Position numbers and translations under genes: made by a program
Part shown: positions 8,610-16,707 of the stretch, piece by piece
Layout of the letters: the number at the start of each line of letters is the position of its first letter
Position numbering within the stretch: position 1 is the stretch's first letter
Assembly: GCA_014730235.1 (NCBI GenBank)
Contig: WJIO01000335.1
Coordinates: 1 to 32,953, forward strand
Reading direction: 5' to 3'
From: Candidatus Poribacteria bacterium
GTDB lineage: Bacteria; Poribacteria; DTPJ01; WJIO01
Length of the DNA stretch: 32,953 nt
The notes under the pieces: generated by a model
Database searches by the model: none
What the model was told of the DNA's origin: nothing
What the model saw: the letters and a program-made list of their open reading frames with translations, nothing else

Positions 8610-9434
8610 CTATCTCCATGGTGGGAGGTTATAGGTAAAACCCCACATCTCGGATTTATCTTGGAATATTCTCCTGAATTTATCCAGTTCCCGGTTGAAT
8701 TCGTCCATTGCGTCCATAATCTCAGGTTTGTATTGACCAAATAAAGCCGCCGCTTTGTTGAAGTGCCACAGAGCATATCTGTAATAAGGAGGCCGGTCAA
8801 CAGATGAGAACTGGGGCAGTATATCAGGCGATAAAGGCTTTACAATGGCATCGTCAATCAGGTCCATTGCATCAATAATAGCTTGTCGCTCTTTCACAGT
8901 AAAGGCCAGGGGATACTCAATAGGATCTGCCATTGACGCCAGATCGTTCTGCACCTTCTGAGAAATTTCAAAGCTATACCAGGGCTCCTGAGTTTCTCCC
9001 GGTTCAAATTCCAGAATAAAGGTTTCCGCTGGATCATCGGAGATAAGAAGCCTGGACATGGCATCGAACATATACAAAAAACCCAGATAGAGATGAAGCA
9101 GGGCTTGATCGCTGATAGAAGCATCACGTTCTGCATCCAGTTCATTGAGGGCTGTGTTAAGCAAACCTATGGCTTCTTCTATCTTTTCCTTTTTTTCCGG
9201 GTCTTCCAGATCTTTCAGATCTGGAATCATGTCCTCTGGTTCTAACAGTTCACCAGGCTCTTCAAAGGAAATATCAAGTCCGGCTTCCTTTAGCATTAAT
9301 TCTGCTTCTTTCAAAGCCTTATCAGCTTCGGATGTTGAACCGGGGCCGGTGGGAGATTCTTCTCTTTCCCGACAACCGTAAGATGAGAAAATACAGATTA
9401 TGACAACCAAAAAAATAACTTTGTTTTTTATCAT
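8610..9434 (-). CDS. Lipoprotein of unknown function
   Basis: A 274-aa protein with a lipoprotein signal: basic start MIKNK, a hydrophobic core and lipobox SSYGC with the acylated Cys at residue 21. A Ser/Pro/Gly linker follows, then a very acidic alpha-helical body with regular A/L spacing (ADKALKEAELMLKEAGL) that may be a TPR-like or coiled-coil scaffold. It has no recognisable enzyme motif. The ATG has an AGGAG site five bases upstream, inside the end of the TPR gene, and only 3 bases separate the two genes. Position between a TPR protein and an outer-membrane barrel suggests it anchors or assembles an envelope complex. That role is inference. Confidence 0.75.
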   Translation of the reverse strand: MIKNKVIFLVVIICIFSSYGCREREESPTGPGSTSEADKALKEAELMLKEAGLDISFEEPGELLEPEDMIPDLKDLEDPEKKEKIEEAIGLLNTALNELDAERDASISDQALLHLYLGFLYMFDAMSRLLISDDPAETFILEFEPGETQEPWYSFEISQKVQNDLASMADPIEYPLAFTVKERQAIIDAMDLIDDAIVKPLSPDILPQFSSVDRPPYYRYALWHFNKAAALFGQYKPEIMDAMDEFNRELDKFRRIFQDKSEMWGFTYNLPPWR

Positions 9435-9437
9435 TAA

Positions 9438-11519
9438 CTACTCCTGAAGATGGGAGATCTTGCGTCTGAGGTGTTTTATCATGTCCAGTTGCAAATCTAC
9501 GACATTTGAACCGGGGGAGGAATTCACCTCATATATGGCTTCTCTAACAAAAAATGAATTTTGAACATCGCTTTCTACGATCATGTCCAGAATCTGTTCC
9601 AGGGAATTTACAGCCGCTGCTCGGTCTTTTTTCTTTTCTTGTATAGAAGCTACAAAGGAATAAGCAGCCGCTCGTCTGCATGAATTTGGAAAATCCCTTA
9701 GAAAACTTTTGAATGTGTCCAGGGCTTTGTCATATTCATTTAGATTTTCATAGTATAGTTTACCTATCCTGAAATGGGCTTCATCAGCAAGACTGTCTTT
9801 GTAACCCTCTCCTACATACATACTGCGTCTGGGATAATTATTTAATACAGCCTTATAAAATTTTAGGGCATGGTTGTAATCTTTAAAACGAAGTCTGTAT
9901 AACTCACCCGCATGAAAAGATGCCTTAGCTGCTGCATAGGTATATGAATATTCCTGTATCAGACGATTAAAGCTTTCTAAAGCTTTGCGATAGTTAGGTC
10001 TTATTTTTCTTACTTTTGCATTTGCTGTGGAATTAGTTTCTGTAACACTTAAGCCGGAGTATATAACACCTGTTCTATAAAGTGCATCGGCTGCCCAGTA
10101 AGTATCGGGATAATCAGAAGCAACTTTATTATATTCTTTGAGTGCTGTTACCTGATCTCCCAGTTCCATTTCGTATATCTCGCCGATCCTGAATTGAGAT
10201 GCAGGAGCTTCGATCCCACCGTTTTTAACTTTTTCCCGGTAAGTCTGAATTTCCGCCAGATATACAAGATTTTCCATCATATCTTTTGCTTTAACAGCAA
10301 ATTCACTCTCAGGATAATCCCATATCAATTTCTGCAATTCTACCAGGGCCTGGTTATAGTCTCCATTTTTCTGGAAATCCTCTGCCCTCTTCCATAACAT
10401 TCTAGGTGCAGATTCTTCCATTTCGGCTATTTTCTCTATAATCCTGTCTTTTACATTTCTTTCCCCAAGCCGGCCAATATCTGCCAACCATTCAGGTTCT
10501 ATATCGGGATAAATAGCAACAAACATGCGCAGGGCTTTTACCGATTCATTATAATCCCCCATTTGTTCGTAACACATACCTGTCCAGTATACCGCAGCCG
10601 GATATTTCCAGTATGTCCTGTATTCATTAAGAAATTTACTAAAGGCTTCCTGAGATTTTTTATATTCCTGGAGTTCGCTGTAGTAAGTTCTGCCGATTCT
10701 AAACAAGGCTTCGGCTTCAAGGTTTCCTGATGAAGCTTTTGTATTAAGAAGATGTTGATAAGAATTTATAGCTTTCTGGGGTTCATGGAGAATCATGCGA
10801 TAAATGTTACCAATTTTCAGCAGGGATTCAGAAGCTCTTCGGCTGTTGGAATACATCTCCACCACTTTTTGATATTCCTGTATAGCTCTTTGGGGGTTGT
10901 TAAGACTTTGGGCTGAAAGATAAAGTTCAGCTATCTCAAACTGAGCTTCTACCGCAAATTCAGTCGCAGGATATCTTTTAATAATTTCGCGTTTGGCTTT
11001 AATCTCGTCCTGAGCGTCCTCAATTCCCTTTATATTTCTTGATGCTACCCTGGCATATTCGGTATCGGGGTAATCGGATATAATCTCACTATAAATATCT
11101 ATGGAATCCTGGTATTCACCTGTACGGCGATGTATACCAGCAATGGACATACGGCTCAGAGCCAGATAAGGCTCTAATGATGCTGTAGTCCGAGATTTCT
11201 TACGGAGGGATACAACTTTTTGGTATGCAAAGAGGGCTTGTTTGTAATCATGGGTGTATTCGTGATTTATAAAGCCTATGAGGTAATAGATTTCCGCCAG
11301 ATGTTCAGTGTCCGAATCTGAATCGGCATAAGATTGTAGTTTGTCCAAAGCTTTATCATAATTTCTGGCATCTATAAGGGGGGTTATAACGGATAATGGC
11401 TCACCAAGTTCCTCTGGCTTCATAGCTGAGGAGTTCAGCGAAATAAAAATAAAGGTTATAAGGAATAAATAATTGAAGCTTTTACGAAATGTAATCATAT
11501 TATATTCACACAATTTCAT
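9438..11519 (-). CDS. Exported tetratricopeptide-repeat protein
   Basis: A 693-aa protein built almost entirely from tetratricopeptide repeats, at least a dozen, with recurring A-x-x-x-Y/F-x-x-v-x-x-x-Y-P patterns (for example ALFAYQKVV, SIDIYSEIISDYPDT, ALEYSR-like units and ALDTFKSFLRDFPNS). It resembles YbgF/CpoB and BamD-type periplasmic scaffolds in repeat style. A signal peptide (ITFRKSFNYLFLITFIFISLNSSA) ends near residue 32. The start is uncertain. GGAGG at 11525-11521 is one base from the listed ATG, but ideally spaced (7 bases) for an in-frame TTG at 11513, while the ATG at codon 8 is 21 bases from it. The gene is third in the sigma-factor operon, 46 bases after the anti-sigma gene. 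Confidence 0.83.
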   Translation of the reverse strand: MKLCEYNMITFRKSFNYLFLITFIFISLNSSAMKPEELGEPLSVITPLIDARNYDKALDKLQSYADSDSDTEHLAEIYYLIGFINHEYTHDYKQALFAYQKVVSLRKKSRTTASLEPYLALSRMSIAGIHRRTGEYQDSIDIYSEIISDYPDTEYARVASRNIKGIEDAQDEIKAKREIIKRYPATEFAVEAQFEIAELYLSAQSLNNPQRAIQEYQKVVEMYSNSRRASESLLKIGNIYRMILHEPQKAINSYQHLLNTKASSGNLEAEALFRIGRTYYSELQEYKKSQEAFSKFLNEYRTYWKYPAAVYWTGMCYEQMGDYNESVKALRMFVAIYPDIEPEWLADIGRLGERNVKDRIIEKIAEMEESAPRMLWKRAEDFQKNGDYNQALVELQKLIWDYPESEFAVKAKDMMENLVYLAEIQTYREKVKNGGIEAPASQFRIGEIYEMELGDQVTALKEYNKVASDYPDTYWAADALYRTGVIYSGLSVTETNSTANAKVRKIRPNYRKALESFNRLIQEYSYTYAAAKASFHAGELYRLRFKDYNHALKFYKAVLNNYPRRSMYVGEGYKDSLADEAHFRIGKLYYENLNEYDKALDTFKSFLRDFPNSCRRAAAYSFVASIQEKKKDRAAAVNSLEQILDMIVESDVQNSFFVREAIYEVNSSPGSNVVDLQLDMIKHLRRKISHLQE

Positions 11520-11565
11520 CCCTCCATAATGTACTTTTTAGAGGCGATGATTGAAGTTAAGGACG

Positions 11566-12348
11566 TTAAATTCCTCCATCAACATCTACTACAAGGTTTG
11601 CATTTTGAAAACGACTTTCATCCCTGTTAGACATAATAGATTTTATACGATTTCTGGCTTTTGCTGCCGCATCTGTATCGGGATAATTATCTACCAGCCA
11701 CTGGTATTTTGAGAAAGCCCGTCTTTGATCCCGTAGAGAATAATTAATAAAATCAGCCTCTTCCAGCAGTCGCTGGGAGTCGTAAAGGGTACTGGGATTT
11801 ACCATTGTTTTATAAGAAGATATTTCTTTTGATGTGCCCATGGATGCCAGAATTGTATCATCACTTATCTCAGAATCTGACAATGTTCCCTGCCTCTTAA
11901 AAAATTCCTCGACATAAAGGGATGCCCTAAGTTGTTTTTTATCTGTTTGCTCTGTTTTTGCTGTAAAAGTCTCCATTCCGTCTTCAGGTTTTTCACCAAC
12001 ATAAAATTCCCGGTATCCTATAGTCAAAGTAATAGTCAGAACAATAGCAGCTAAAGCTGGCTGCATAATAAATTTTCTTACAAAAACCTGACGGGTACGC
12101 CGTTTCATAGCATCCGAAGCTATACGTTTGTATACGTTAATTGCAAAATCAGATTTGGGGGATTGAGGTTCCTGATCAATCTCTGTATTATATCGCAGTT
12201 GATCCACAATTATTTTACGTCTTTTTAAATCTTCAGCACATTCTCCGCATTTTTTTACATGATCTTCAACAAACATACGCTCAGACGGCGTTGCTTCGTT
12301 ATGCAGATAAGCTCCGAACAGTTCTTTAATTTTATCACATTCTTTCAT
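11566..12348 (-). CDS. Anti-sigma factor with zf-HC2 domain
   Basis: A 260-aa membrane protein that would bind and hold the sigma factor encoded just upstream. The zinc anti-sigma motif is exact: Cys4, His30, Cys34, Cys37 (C-x25-H-x3-C-x2-C). One membrane span covers about residues 94-111 (MQPALAAIVLTITLTIGY), leaving about 150 residues outside the cytoplasm. That part ends in a single TPR-like unit (AFSKYQWLVDNYPDTDAAA), similar in style to the TPR protein encoded next, which hints at a direct contact. A GAGGTG site lies 8 bases before the ATG. Only 24 bases separate it from the sigma-factor gene, the usual paired arrangement. Confidence 0.87.
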   Translation of the reverse strand: MKECDKIKELFGAYLHNEATPSERMFVEDHVKKCGECAEDLKRRKIIVDQLRYNTEIDQEPQSPKSDFAINVYKRIASDAMKRRTRQVFVRKFIMQPALAAIVLTITLTIGYREFYVGEKPEDGMETFTAKTEQTDKKQLRASLYVEEFFKRQGTLSDSEISDDTILASMGTSKEISSYKTMVNPSTLYDSQRLLEEADFINYSLRDQRRAFSKYQWLVDNYPDTDAAAKARNRIKSIMSNRDESRFQNANLVVDVDGGI

Positions 12349-12372
12349 ATAAAATACACCTCGATAACATTT

Positions 12373-12969
12373 TCAATCATCCTTAACTTCGATATTCCAT
12401 TCATCAACTACATCTTTCAAGAAATCTCTCATCTTTGCGGTGGCTCTGTTGAGATGGGCTTTTATAGTACCGACAGCACAGCCCATTATTTCCGAAGCCT
12501 CTTTTAATGAAAGCCCACCGTAAGTAACCAGCATAAATGCCTCACGCTGTCGGGATGATAATTTTTCCGCAGCTTTAAGTATTTTCTGTTTTAACTCCTC
12601 TGCCTCTGTAGAACGCAGCGGACTATCAGCAGGATCCGATGTAATATCCACTACGGCTACTCCGTCTTTATTTTCAATTAGCTGGGTTTTATGCCGGACT
12701 TTCGTTCTATGATAATCTATACATAAATTTACAGCTATAGTGCGCAGCCATGTATAAAAACTGGCTCTGGGTTTCCAGGTTGGTAAGGCTTTAAATACTT
12801 TAGCAAAAACTTCCTGGGAAATATCCTCTGCATCCTCATGGCTCTTGGTCATCCTGAGAGCAAGGTAATATATGGATTTGCTGTATTTTTTCATCAAGGT
12901 GTCAAAGGCAGATAAATCTCCCTCCTTAACCCGATTTACCAGAACTTCGTCATTTTCTTCTTCAATCAT
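12373..12969 (-). CDS. ECF-family RNA polymerase sigma factor
   Basis: A 198-aa sigma-70 family protein with only regions 2 and 4, as in RpoE-like ECF factors. Region 2 spans about residues 24-90 and includes HEDAEDISQEVFAKVFKAL and the WLRTIAVNLCIDYHR segment of -10 recognition. Region 4 spans about residues 135-185 with the helix-turn-helix around SLKEASEIMGCAVGTIKAHLNRA. It would direct transcription of an envelope or stress regulon and be held inactive by the anti-sigma factor downstream. It is the first gene of a five-gene minus-strand unit ending in an outer-membrane protein. The Shine-Dalgarno sequence is weak (an AGGA about 16 bases upstream), so the start could be slightly off. Confidence 0.92.
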   Translation of the reverse strand: MIEEENDEVLVNRVKEGDLSAFDTLMKKYSKSIYYLALRMTKSHEDAEDISQEVFAKVFKALPTWKPRASFYTWLRTIAVNLCIDYHRTKVRHKTQLIENKDGVAVVDITSDPADSPLRSTEAEELKQKILKAAEKLSSRQREAFMLVTYGGLSLKEASEIMGCAVGTIKAHLNRATAKMRDFLKDVVDEWNIEVKDD

Positions 12970-13135
12970 AAACTGGCAGAAATCCTAATCTATATGTCTA
13001 ACACTGAACTCTAAACGATTATACAGCATTCGAAGTTTACAGCATAAAATTACATCAGTCCGATTTTGCAGCGTTAATGAAAACATTGGAATCAAGGTAA
13101 AGTTATCAGGTTTCCAGTCAATTGTCAAACTTAAA

Positions 13136-13362
13136 ATTTCATAACCAAGCATAAAATTTATGTCCCTGTGTTATTGCGAAGAACGGGGTAACAAATAAAG
13201 TTTGGTTCTTCCGGGTTCAGTGTGTTAAAGATAAGAAGTTCCTATATGCTGTCATTCCTGAGAAAGCAGGAATGACAGGCTGAGAGAATTTTCAAATTAT
13301 TACCATACTCAAACCGGAAAAGCTAAAGTTTTTACAGATAAATTTTATGCTTGGATTTCATA
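13136..13362. repeat. Outer palindromic element with 17-bp inverted ends and 8-bp flanking direct repeat
   Basis: Perfect 17-bp inverted ends CCAAGCATAAAATTTAT (13145-13161) and ATAAATTTTATGCTTGG (13338-13354) enclose 210 bp. They are flanked by identical octamers ATTTCATA (13136-13143 and 13355-13362), with one extra A on the left. This looks like an old short insertion and its target duplication. The repeat at 13204-13323 with its own flanking octamers lies inside it. Removing that insertion leaves a palindromic unit of about 82 bp. It contains no ORF. The whole gene-free stretch 12970-13450 holds this nest and the promoter at 13369-13397. Only weak candidate promoters for the sigma-factor gene are visible there. 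Confidence 0.65.
13204..13323. mobile_element. Short inverted-repeat element (MITE-like), copy A
   Basis: A 120-bp element without coding capacity. The left end GGTTCTTCCGGGTTCAGTGT is an imperfect inverted match to the right end (13291-13323), which reads GCTTTTCCGGTTTGAGTATG on the other strand. It is flanked by identical octamers TAAAGTTT (13196-13203 and 13324-13331), consistent with a target duplication. The centre is a perfect 10-bp stem, GTCATTCCTG (13251-13260) with CAGGAATGAC (13267-13276), around a 6-nt loop. Copies occur at 20778-20916 and, rearranged, at 30783-30943. The end sequence and the 8-bp duplication fit the ISL3 family of insertion sequences as I know it. Confidence 0.72.
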
Positions 13363-13368
13363 GCTGTG

Positions 13369-13397
13369 TTGATTTCCCGTATTTTAAGAGGTATAAT
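13369..13397 (+). promoter_or_regulatory. Promoter of the Gfo/Idh gene at 13451
   Basis: TTGATT (13369-13374) and a perfect TATAAT (13392-13397) are separated by 17 bp, a sigma-70-type promoter. Transcription would start near 13404, giving a leader of about 47 nt with GGAG at 13439-13442. It lies directly after the right flanking octamer of the outer repeat. Confidence 0.6.
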
Positions 13398-13450
13398 TAA
13401 GCCGATTGTTATTTATAAGTAATTTTTATTATTTATCTGGAGTATTTACT

Positions 13451-14455
13451 ATGTATGAAAATATGGGAGTAGCAATAATTGGCTGCGGTGGTATTGCTCA
13501 TGCTCATTGCAACACTGTATTAGCAAAAGACGATACCATTCAGCTTTATATGTATGATGTGGATTTAGAAAAAGCAGAAAGTATGTGCCAGCAGTATTCC
13601 GGTGCAGGTATCTTTGATACATATCAGGAAGTCTTATCCAGCGAAAAAGTTGATGTAGTTGACATCTGTGTTCCTCACGATTTCCATGTGCCAGTAACTA
13701 TTGCTGCCGCTCGGGCTGGGAAGCATATCCTGTTGGAAAAGCCCATAGCCAGAACATTGAGGGAGGCTGACCAAATACTTAAAGCTGTTGGTGATTCTGG
13801 TGTACGTCTATTTGTTGCGGAATGCTGGCATTTTTATCCATCTGCCGTTAAGTCCAGAGAATTAATAGATCAGGGAGTCATTGGTGTTCCATTTCTTATA
13901 CAGGCAAATTCCTTGCAATATCATACACCACCAGAGTGGAGAGCCGTAAAAGATAAAATGGGCGGCGGTGTTTTAATTGATCGGGGTATACACTTTATTA
14001 ACTACCTCAGGATGCTGGGCGGAAAGGTTGAATCCGTATCAGCTACATTTAACCACCAAACTATTCACAGTATGGAGGGCGAAGATACGGCATCGCTTCT
14101 GCTGAAATTCCAGAACGGGGTTACCGGACAATTGACGGTTAGCTGGGCTACTCGAACGGCTATGAACTGGCCCTGGTTAGCTGTATACGGTTCAGAAGGT
14201 AATATGTATGACACAGGCGATGGGTTTTATGTTCAAAGCTTTATTAACGAGCGTTATAACGATAAAGGTAAACCTGTGCGATTGTTCGATACAATGCTTG
14301 AGGATTATACGATCCCGGCAGAGATGGAACATTTTGTGGAATGTATGAGAAGCGGCGAAAAATTTAAAGTAACAGGTTTGGATGCCAGGGCTGATCTGGA
14401 AGTTGTGGAAGCCGGTCATCGTTCTGTGGAAACAGGGAAATTCATATATCTATAG
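13451..14455 (+). CDS. Gfo/Idh/MocA family oxidoreductase
   Basis: A 334-aa NAD(P)-dependent dehydrogenase. The Rossmann loop GCGGIA is at residues 11-16, the canonical Glu-Lys-Pro at 96-98, and the catalytic-domain helix GGGVLIDRGIHFINYL carries the expected histidine. The frame is open upstream to 13406, but I place the start at 13451 because GGAG lies 8 bases before this ATG and the predicted transcript begins near 13404. It shares little beyond family motifs with the oxidoreductase at 3286-4284, which has TKP instead of EKP. It is probably a single-gene unit or the first gene of the plus-strand block running to 17319. The substrate is probably a sugar or polyol and cannot be specified. 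Confidence 0.9.
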   Translation: MYENMGVAIIGCGGIAHAHCNTVLAKDDTIQLYMYDVDLEKAESMCQQYSGAGIFDTYQEVLSSEKVDVVDICVPHDFHVPVTIAAARAGKHILLEKPIARTLREADQILKAVGDSGVRLFVAECWHFYPSAVKSRELIDQGVIGVPFLIQANSLQYHTPPEWRAVKDKMGGGVLIDRGIHFINYLRMLGGKVESVSATFNHQTIHSMEGEDTASLLLKFQNGVTGQLTVSWATRTAMNWPWLAVYGSEGNMYDTGDGFYVQSFINERYNDKGKPVRLFDTMLEDYTIPAEMEHFVECMRSGEKFKVTGLDARADLEVVEAGHRSVETGKFIYL

Positions 14456-14536
14456 AACTTTCAATAAGTAGTTAAGATTTTGTAAAACCACAAGTTTTTA
14501 TTCAAGTTTCTATAGGCTAAAAAAGGAGACGAGGAA

Positions 14537-14839
14537 ATGATAAAGTATATTCTTGTGTTTATATTATGTATACTGGTATTATCCGGATGCGCCGCCAAAT
14601 CCAACCCGATGGAGGACACGCCTATGGATGATGCGGAAAAACCAGCGGGATTCTGGCTGGGTTTGTGGCATGGTATGATAGTTTTACTCACCCTCATTAT
14701 ATCTATATTCAAGTCATCTGTGGGTATATACGAAGTCCATAACTCAGGATTGTGGTATAACATCGGATTTGTATTGGGTGCTTTAATTATATACGGTGGA
14801 AGTTCGGGAACTGCTTGTAGAACCGGTAAATCATCATAA
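14537..14839 (+). CDS. Small lipoprotein with two hydrophobic segments
   Basis: A 100-aa protein. The signal ends in lipobox LSGC with the acylated Cys at residue 18. After a short acidic linker come two hydrophobic segments, GFWLGLWHGMIVLLTLIISIF and WYNIGFVLGALIIYGG, split by the conserved-looking IYEVHNSG. I recognise this layout from small uncharacterised lipoproteins in many bacteria, but know no function. A strong AAAGGAG site lies 7 bases upstream of the ATG. It ends 28 bases before the aldehyde ferredoxin oxidoreductase start, so the two are probably co-transcribed. Confidence 0.75.
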   Translation: MIKYILVFILCILVLSGCAAKSNPMEDTPMDDAEKPAGFWLGLWHGMIVLLTLIISIFKSSVGIYEVHNSGLWYNIGFVLGALIIYGGSSGTACRTGKSS

Positions 14840-14867
14840 TTATTTTCATAGACGGAGGCCCTTATTA

Positions 14868-16700
14868 ATGCTTAACTCTTATAACGGTAAGATATTAGTA
14901 ATTGATATGACCACAGGACACATAGAAAAACAGGATTTAAATGAAGACTACGCCAGGGAATATATAGGTGGTAGAGGTTTAGGAGCTAGATATCTCTACG
15001 ATCTATTGGAACCGGCAGTGGATCCCCTTTCTCCGGATAATGTAATAATTGCCATGACTGGGCCCTTTACCGGAACAGGAATTTACGCCTGCCAGAAATA
15101 CGAATGGACAAGCAAAAGCCCACTAACGGGTATATACCTTTGCAGTAACAGCGGGGGCAGATTGGGGGATAGGCTTAAGCGATTAGGATATGACGGTCTG
15201 ATAATTAAAGGCGCATCAGATGAACCAAAATATCTCATTATTGACGGTGATAATGTGGAACTCCGGGATGCTTCTTTTGTCTGGGGAAAGATGGTTTCTG
15301 AAGCTCAAAATACATTAAGACACGTTACTGGTGCAAATGCCGTAGTCTGCACCGGATCGGCGGCGGATTTGCCTGATCCGGTTAAATTTTCCGGCGTTTA
15401 TGATGGCTCAAGATGTGCAGGAAGAGGCGGTCTTGGTGCTGTTTTTGGTAGTAAAAAGCTAAAGGCCATAGCCGTTATGAATCCGCCCAAAGAAAATTCT
15501 TTTCAGGTCAAAGATGCTAATAATCTCAAGGAATTGATGAATGAACTGCTTAAAGACATGAAAGAAAATCCTGTCACAGGGGATCAGCTTCCCAGAGCCG
15601 GATCGATTATCTGGCTGGATACTTCGGCTGGGTTCGGTATTTTCCCGGCAAAAAATCACCAGGAAATTCGCACAATGGAAGATGTGGAAGGCAAGCTGGA
15701 TGCTGAAACCTATGAAAAATATGTAGAAAAAGGCAGAGAATCGGCTTTTGCCAACTGTATTTCGTGTCCTATAAAATCTGGTCATGTAGTTATACCAAAG
15801 CGAGGGAGATGGGCAGGTGAATCATCCAAAGGGCCGGAGTTTGAATCAGCCTGGTCACTGGGAACGAATGTGGGTAGTATGGAATATGAACACATACTGG
15901 CAGCCAACAAAGCATGTAATGAATACGGTATAGACACTATATCCACCGGCAGCGCTATGGCTTTTGCTATGGAATGTAATCAACGAGGTCTTCTGGATAA
16001 GAATAAGCTGGATGGCCTGCAACTTGCCTGGGGGAATTCCGAAAACATACTTAAACTTATAGATAAAATTGGCAATCGGGAAGGTTGGCTTGGTAACCTT
16101 CTGGCCGATGGTGTAAGGAATGCCTCAAAAGAGATCGGCGGCAACAGCAGTGATTTTGCCCTTCATGTTAAAGGGTTGGAACTGCCGGCTTATGATCCCA
16201 GAGGTGTCTGGGGGATGGCTTTGACCTACGCCACAGCCTGCCGCGGGGCTTGCCACCTGAAATTATGGACGGTGGGTGCAGAATTTAAGGATTACGACCC
16301 GATTTCCACCCAAGGTAAAGCCGAACTGGTGAAAGATATTCAGGATTTACGTGCAGTCCTTGATTCTCTTATAGTCTGCATATTCGCAGGTAGAGCCATT
16401 ACAAAGGAATGGGTGGTCAGGCTTGTTAATGCAACCACAGATCACGAATGGACAGAAGATGATATAGCTGAATTCGGAGCCAGAATTTACAACCTGGAAA
16501 GGGCTTTAATCACCAGGGAAGGCATAACCAGCAAAGACGATATGCTACCTAACCGTATACTGGAAGATGCCCTAACAGGTGGTCGTTCCAAGGGGGTTAA
16601 GATAGGTAAAGATAACTTCCTTAAAATGCTAAATGAATACTACAAAGCAAGGGGATGGGATAAAGACGGAATTCCATATGAAGAAAGCATAAAAACGTAG
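14868..16700 (+). CDS. Aldehyde ferredoxin oxidoreductase family protein
   Basis: A 610-aa tungsten/molybdenum-bispterin enzyme that would oxidise aldehydes to acids with ferredoxin as acceptor. N-terminal motifs are GGRGLGARYLYD (34-45), TGPFTGTG (64-71), GRLGDRLKRLGYDGLIIKG and GRGGLGAVFGSKKLKAIAV. The iron-sulfur cysteines are Cys297, Cys300 and Cys504 (DSLIVC). The third ligand of the CxxCxxxC motif is Ser304 (codon TCT), not Cys. The pterin-region motif YDPRGVWGMALTYATACRGACH is present from residue 442. The frame opens at 14796, but the ATG at 14868 has GGAGG 9 bases upstream and matches the family N terminus. A methyltransferase-like gene follows 7 bases later. It may represent an AOR-like paralogue with altered cluster binding. 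Confidence 0.9.
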   Translation: MLNSYNGKILVIDMTTGHIEKQDLNEDYAREYIGGRGLGARYLYDLLEPAVDPLSPDNVIIAMTGPFTGTGIYACQKYEWTSKSPLTGIYLCSNSGGRLGDRLKRLGYDGLIIKGASDEPKYLIIDGDNVELRDASFVWGKMVSEAQNTLRHVTGANAVVCTGSAADLPDPVKFSGVYDGSRCAGRGGLGAVFGSKKLKAIAVMNPPKENSFQVKDANNLKELMNELLKDMKENPVTGDQLPRAGSIIWLDTSAGFGIFPAKNHQEIRTMEDVEGKLDAETYEKYVEKGRESAFANCISCPIKSGHVVIPKRGRWAGESSKGPEFESAWSLGTNVGSMEYEHILAANKACNEYGIDTISTGSAMAFAMECNQRGLLDKNKLDGLQLAWGNSENILKLIDKIGNREGWLGNLLADGVRNASKEIGGNSSDFALHVKGLELPAYDPRGVWGMALTYATACRGACHLKLWTVGAEFKDYDPISTQGKAELVKDIQDLRAVLDSLIVCIFAGRAITKEWVVRLVNATTDHEWTEDDIAEFGARIYNLERALITREGITSKDDMLPNRILEDALTGGRSKGVKIGKDNFLKMLNEYYKARGWDKDGIPYEESIKT

Positions 16701-16707
16701 AGGTAAT

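Noticed and set aside
13100-13128. TTGACA (minus, 13128-13123) with TAACTT 17 bp further as a promoter for the sigma-factor gene
   Set aside because: The -35 box is perfect but the -10 box matches only three of six bases and the leader would be about 130 nt. A GGAAAC at 13115-13110 could be an ECF-type -35 box but has no clear partner. Neither is strong enough to list.
13251-13276. GTCATTCCTG...CAGGAATGAC hairpins as CRISPR repeats
   Set aside because: The three occurrences are thousands of bases apart with unequal surroundings, not an array with spacers. They belong to the dispersed element.
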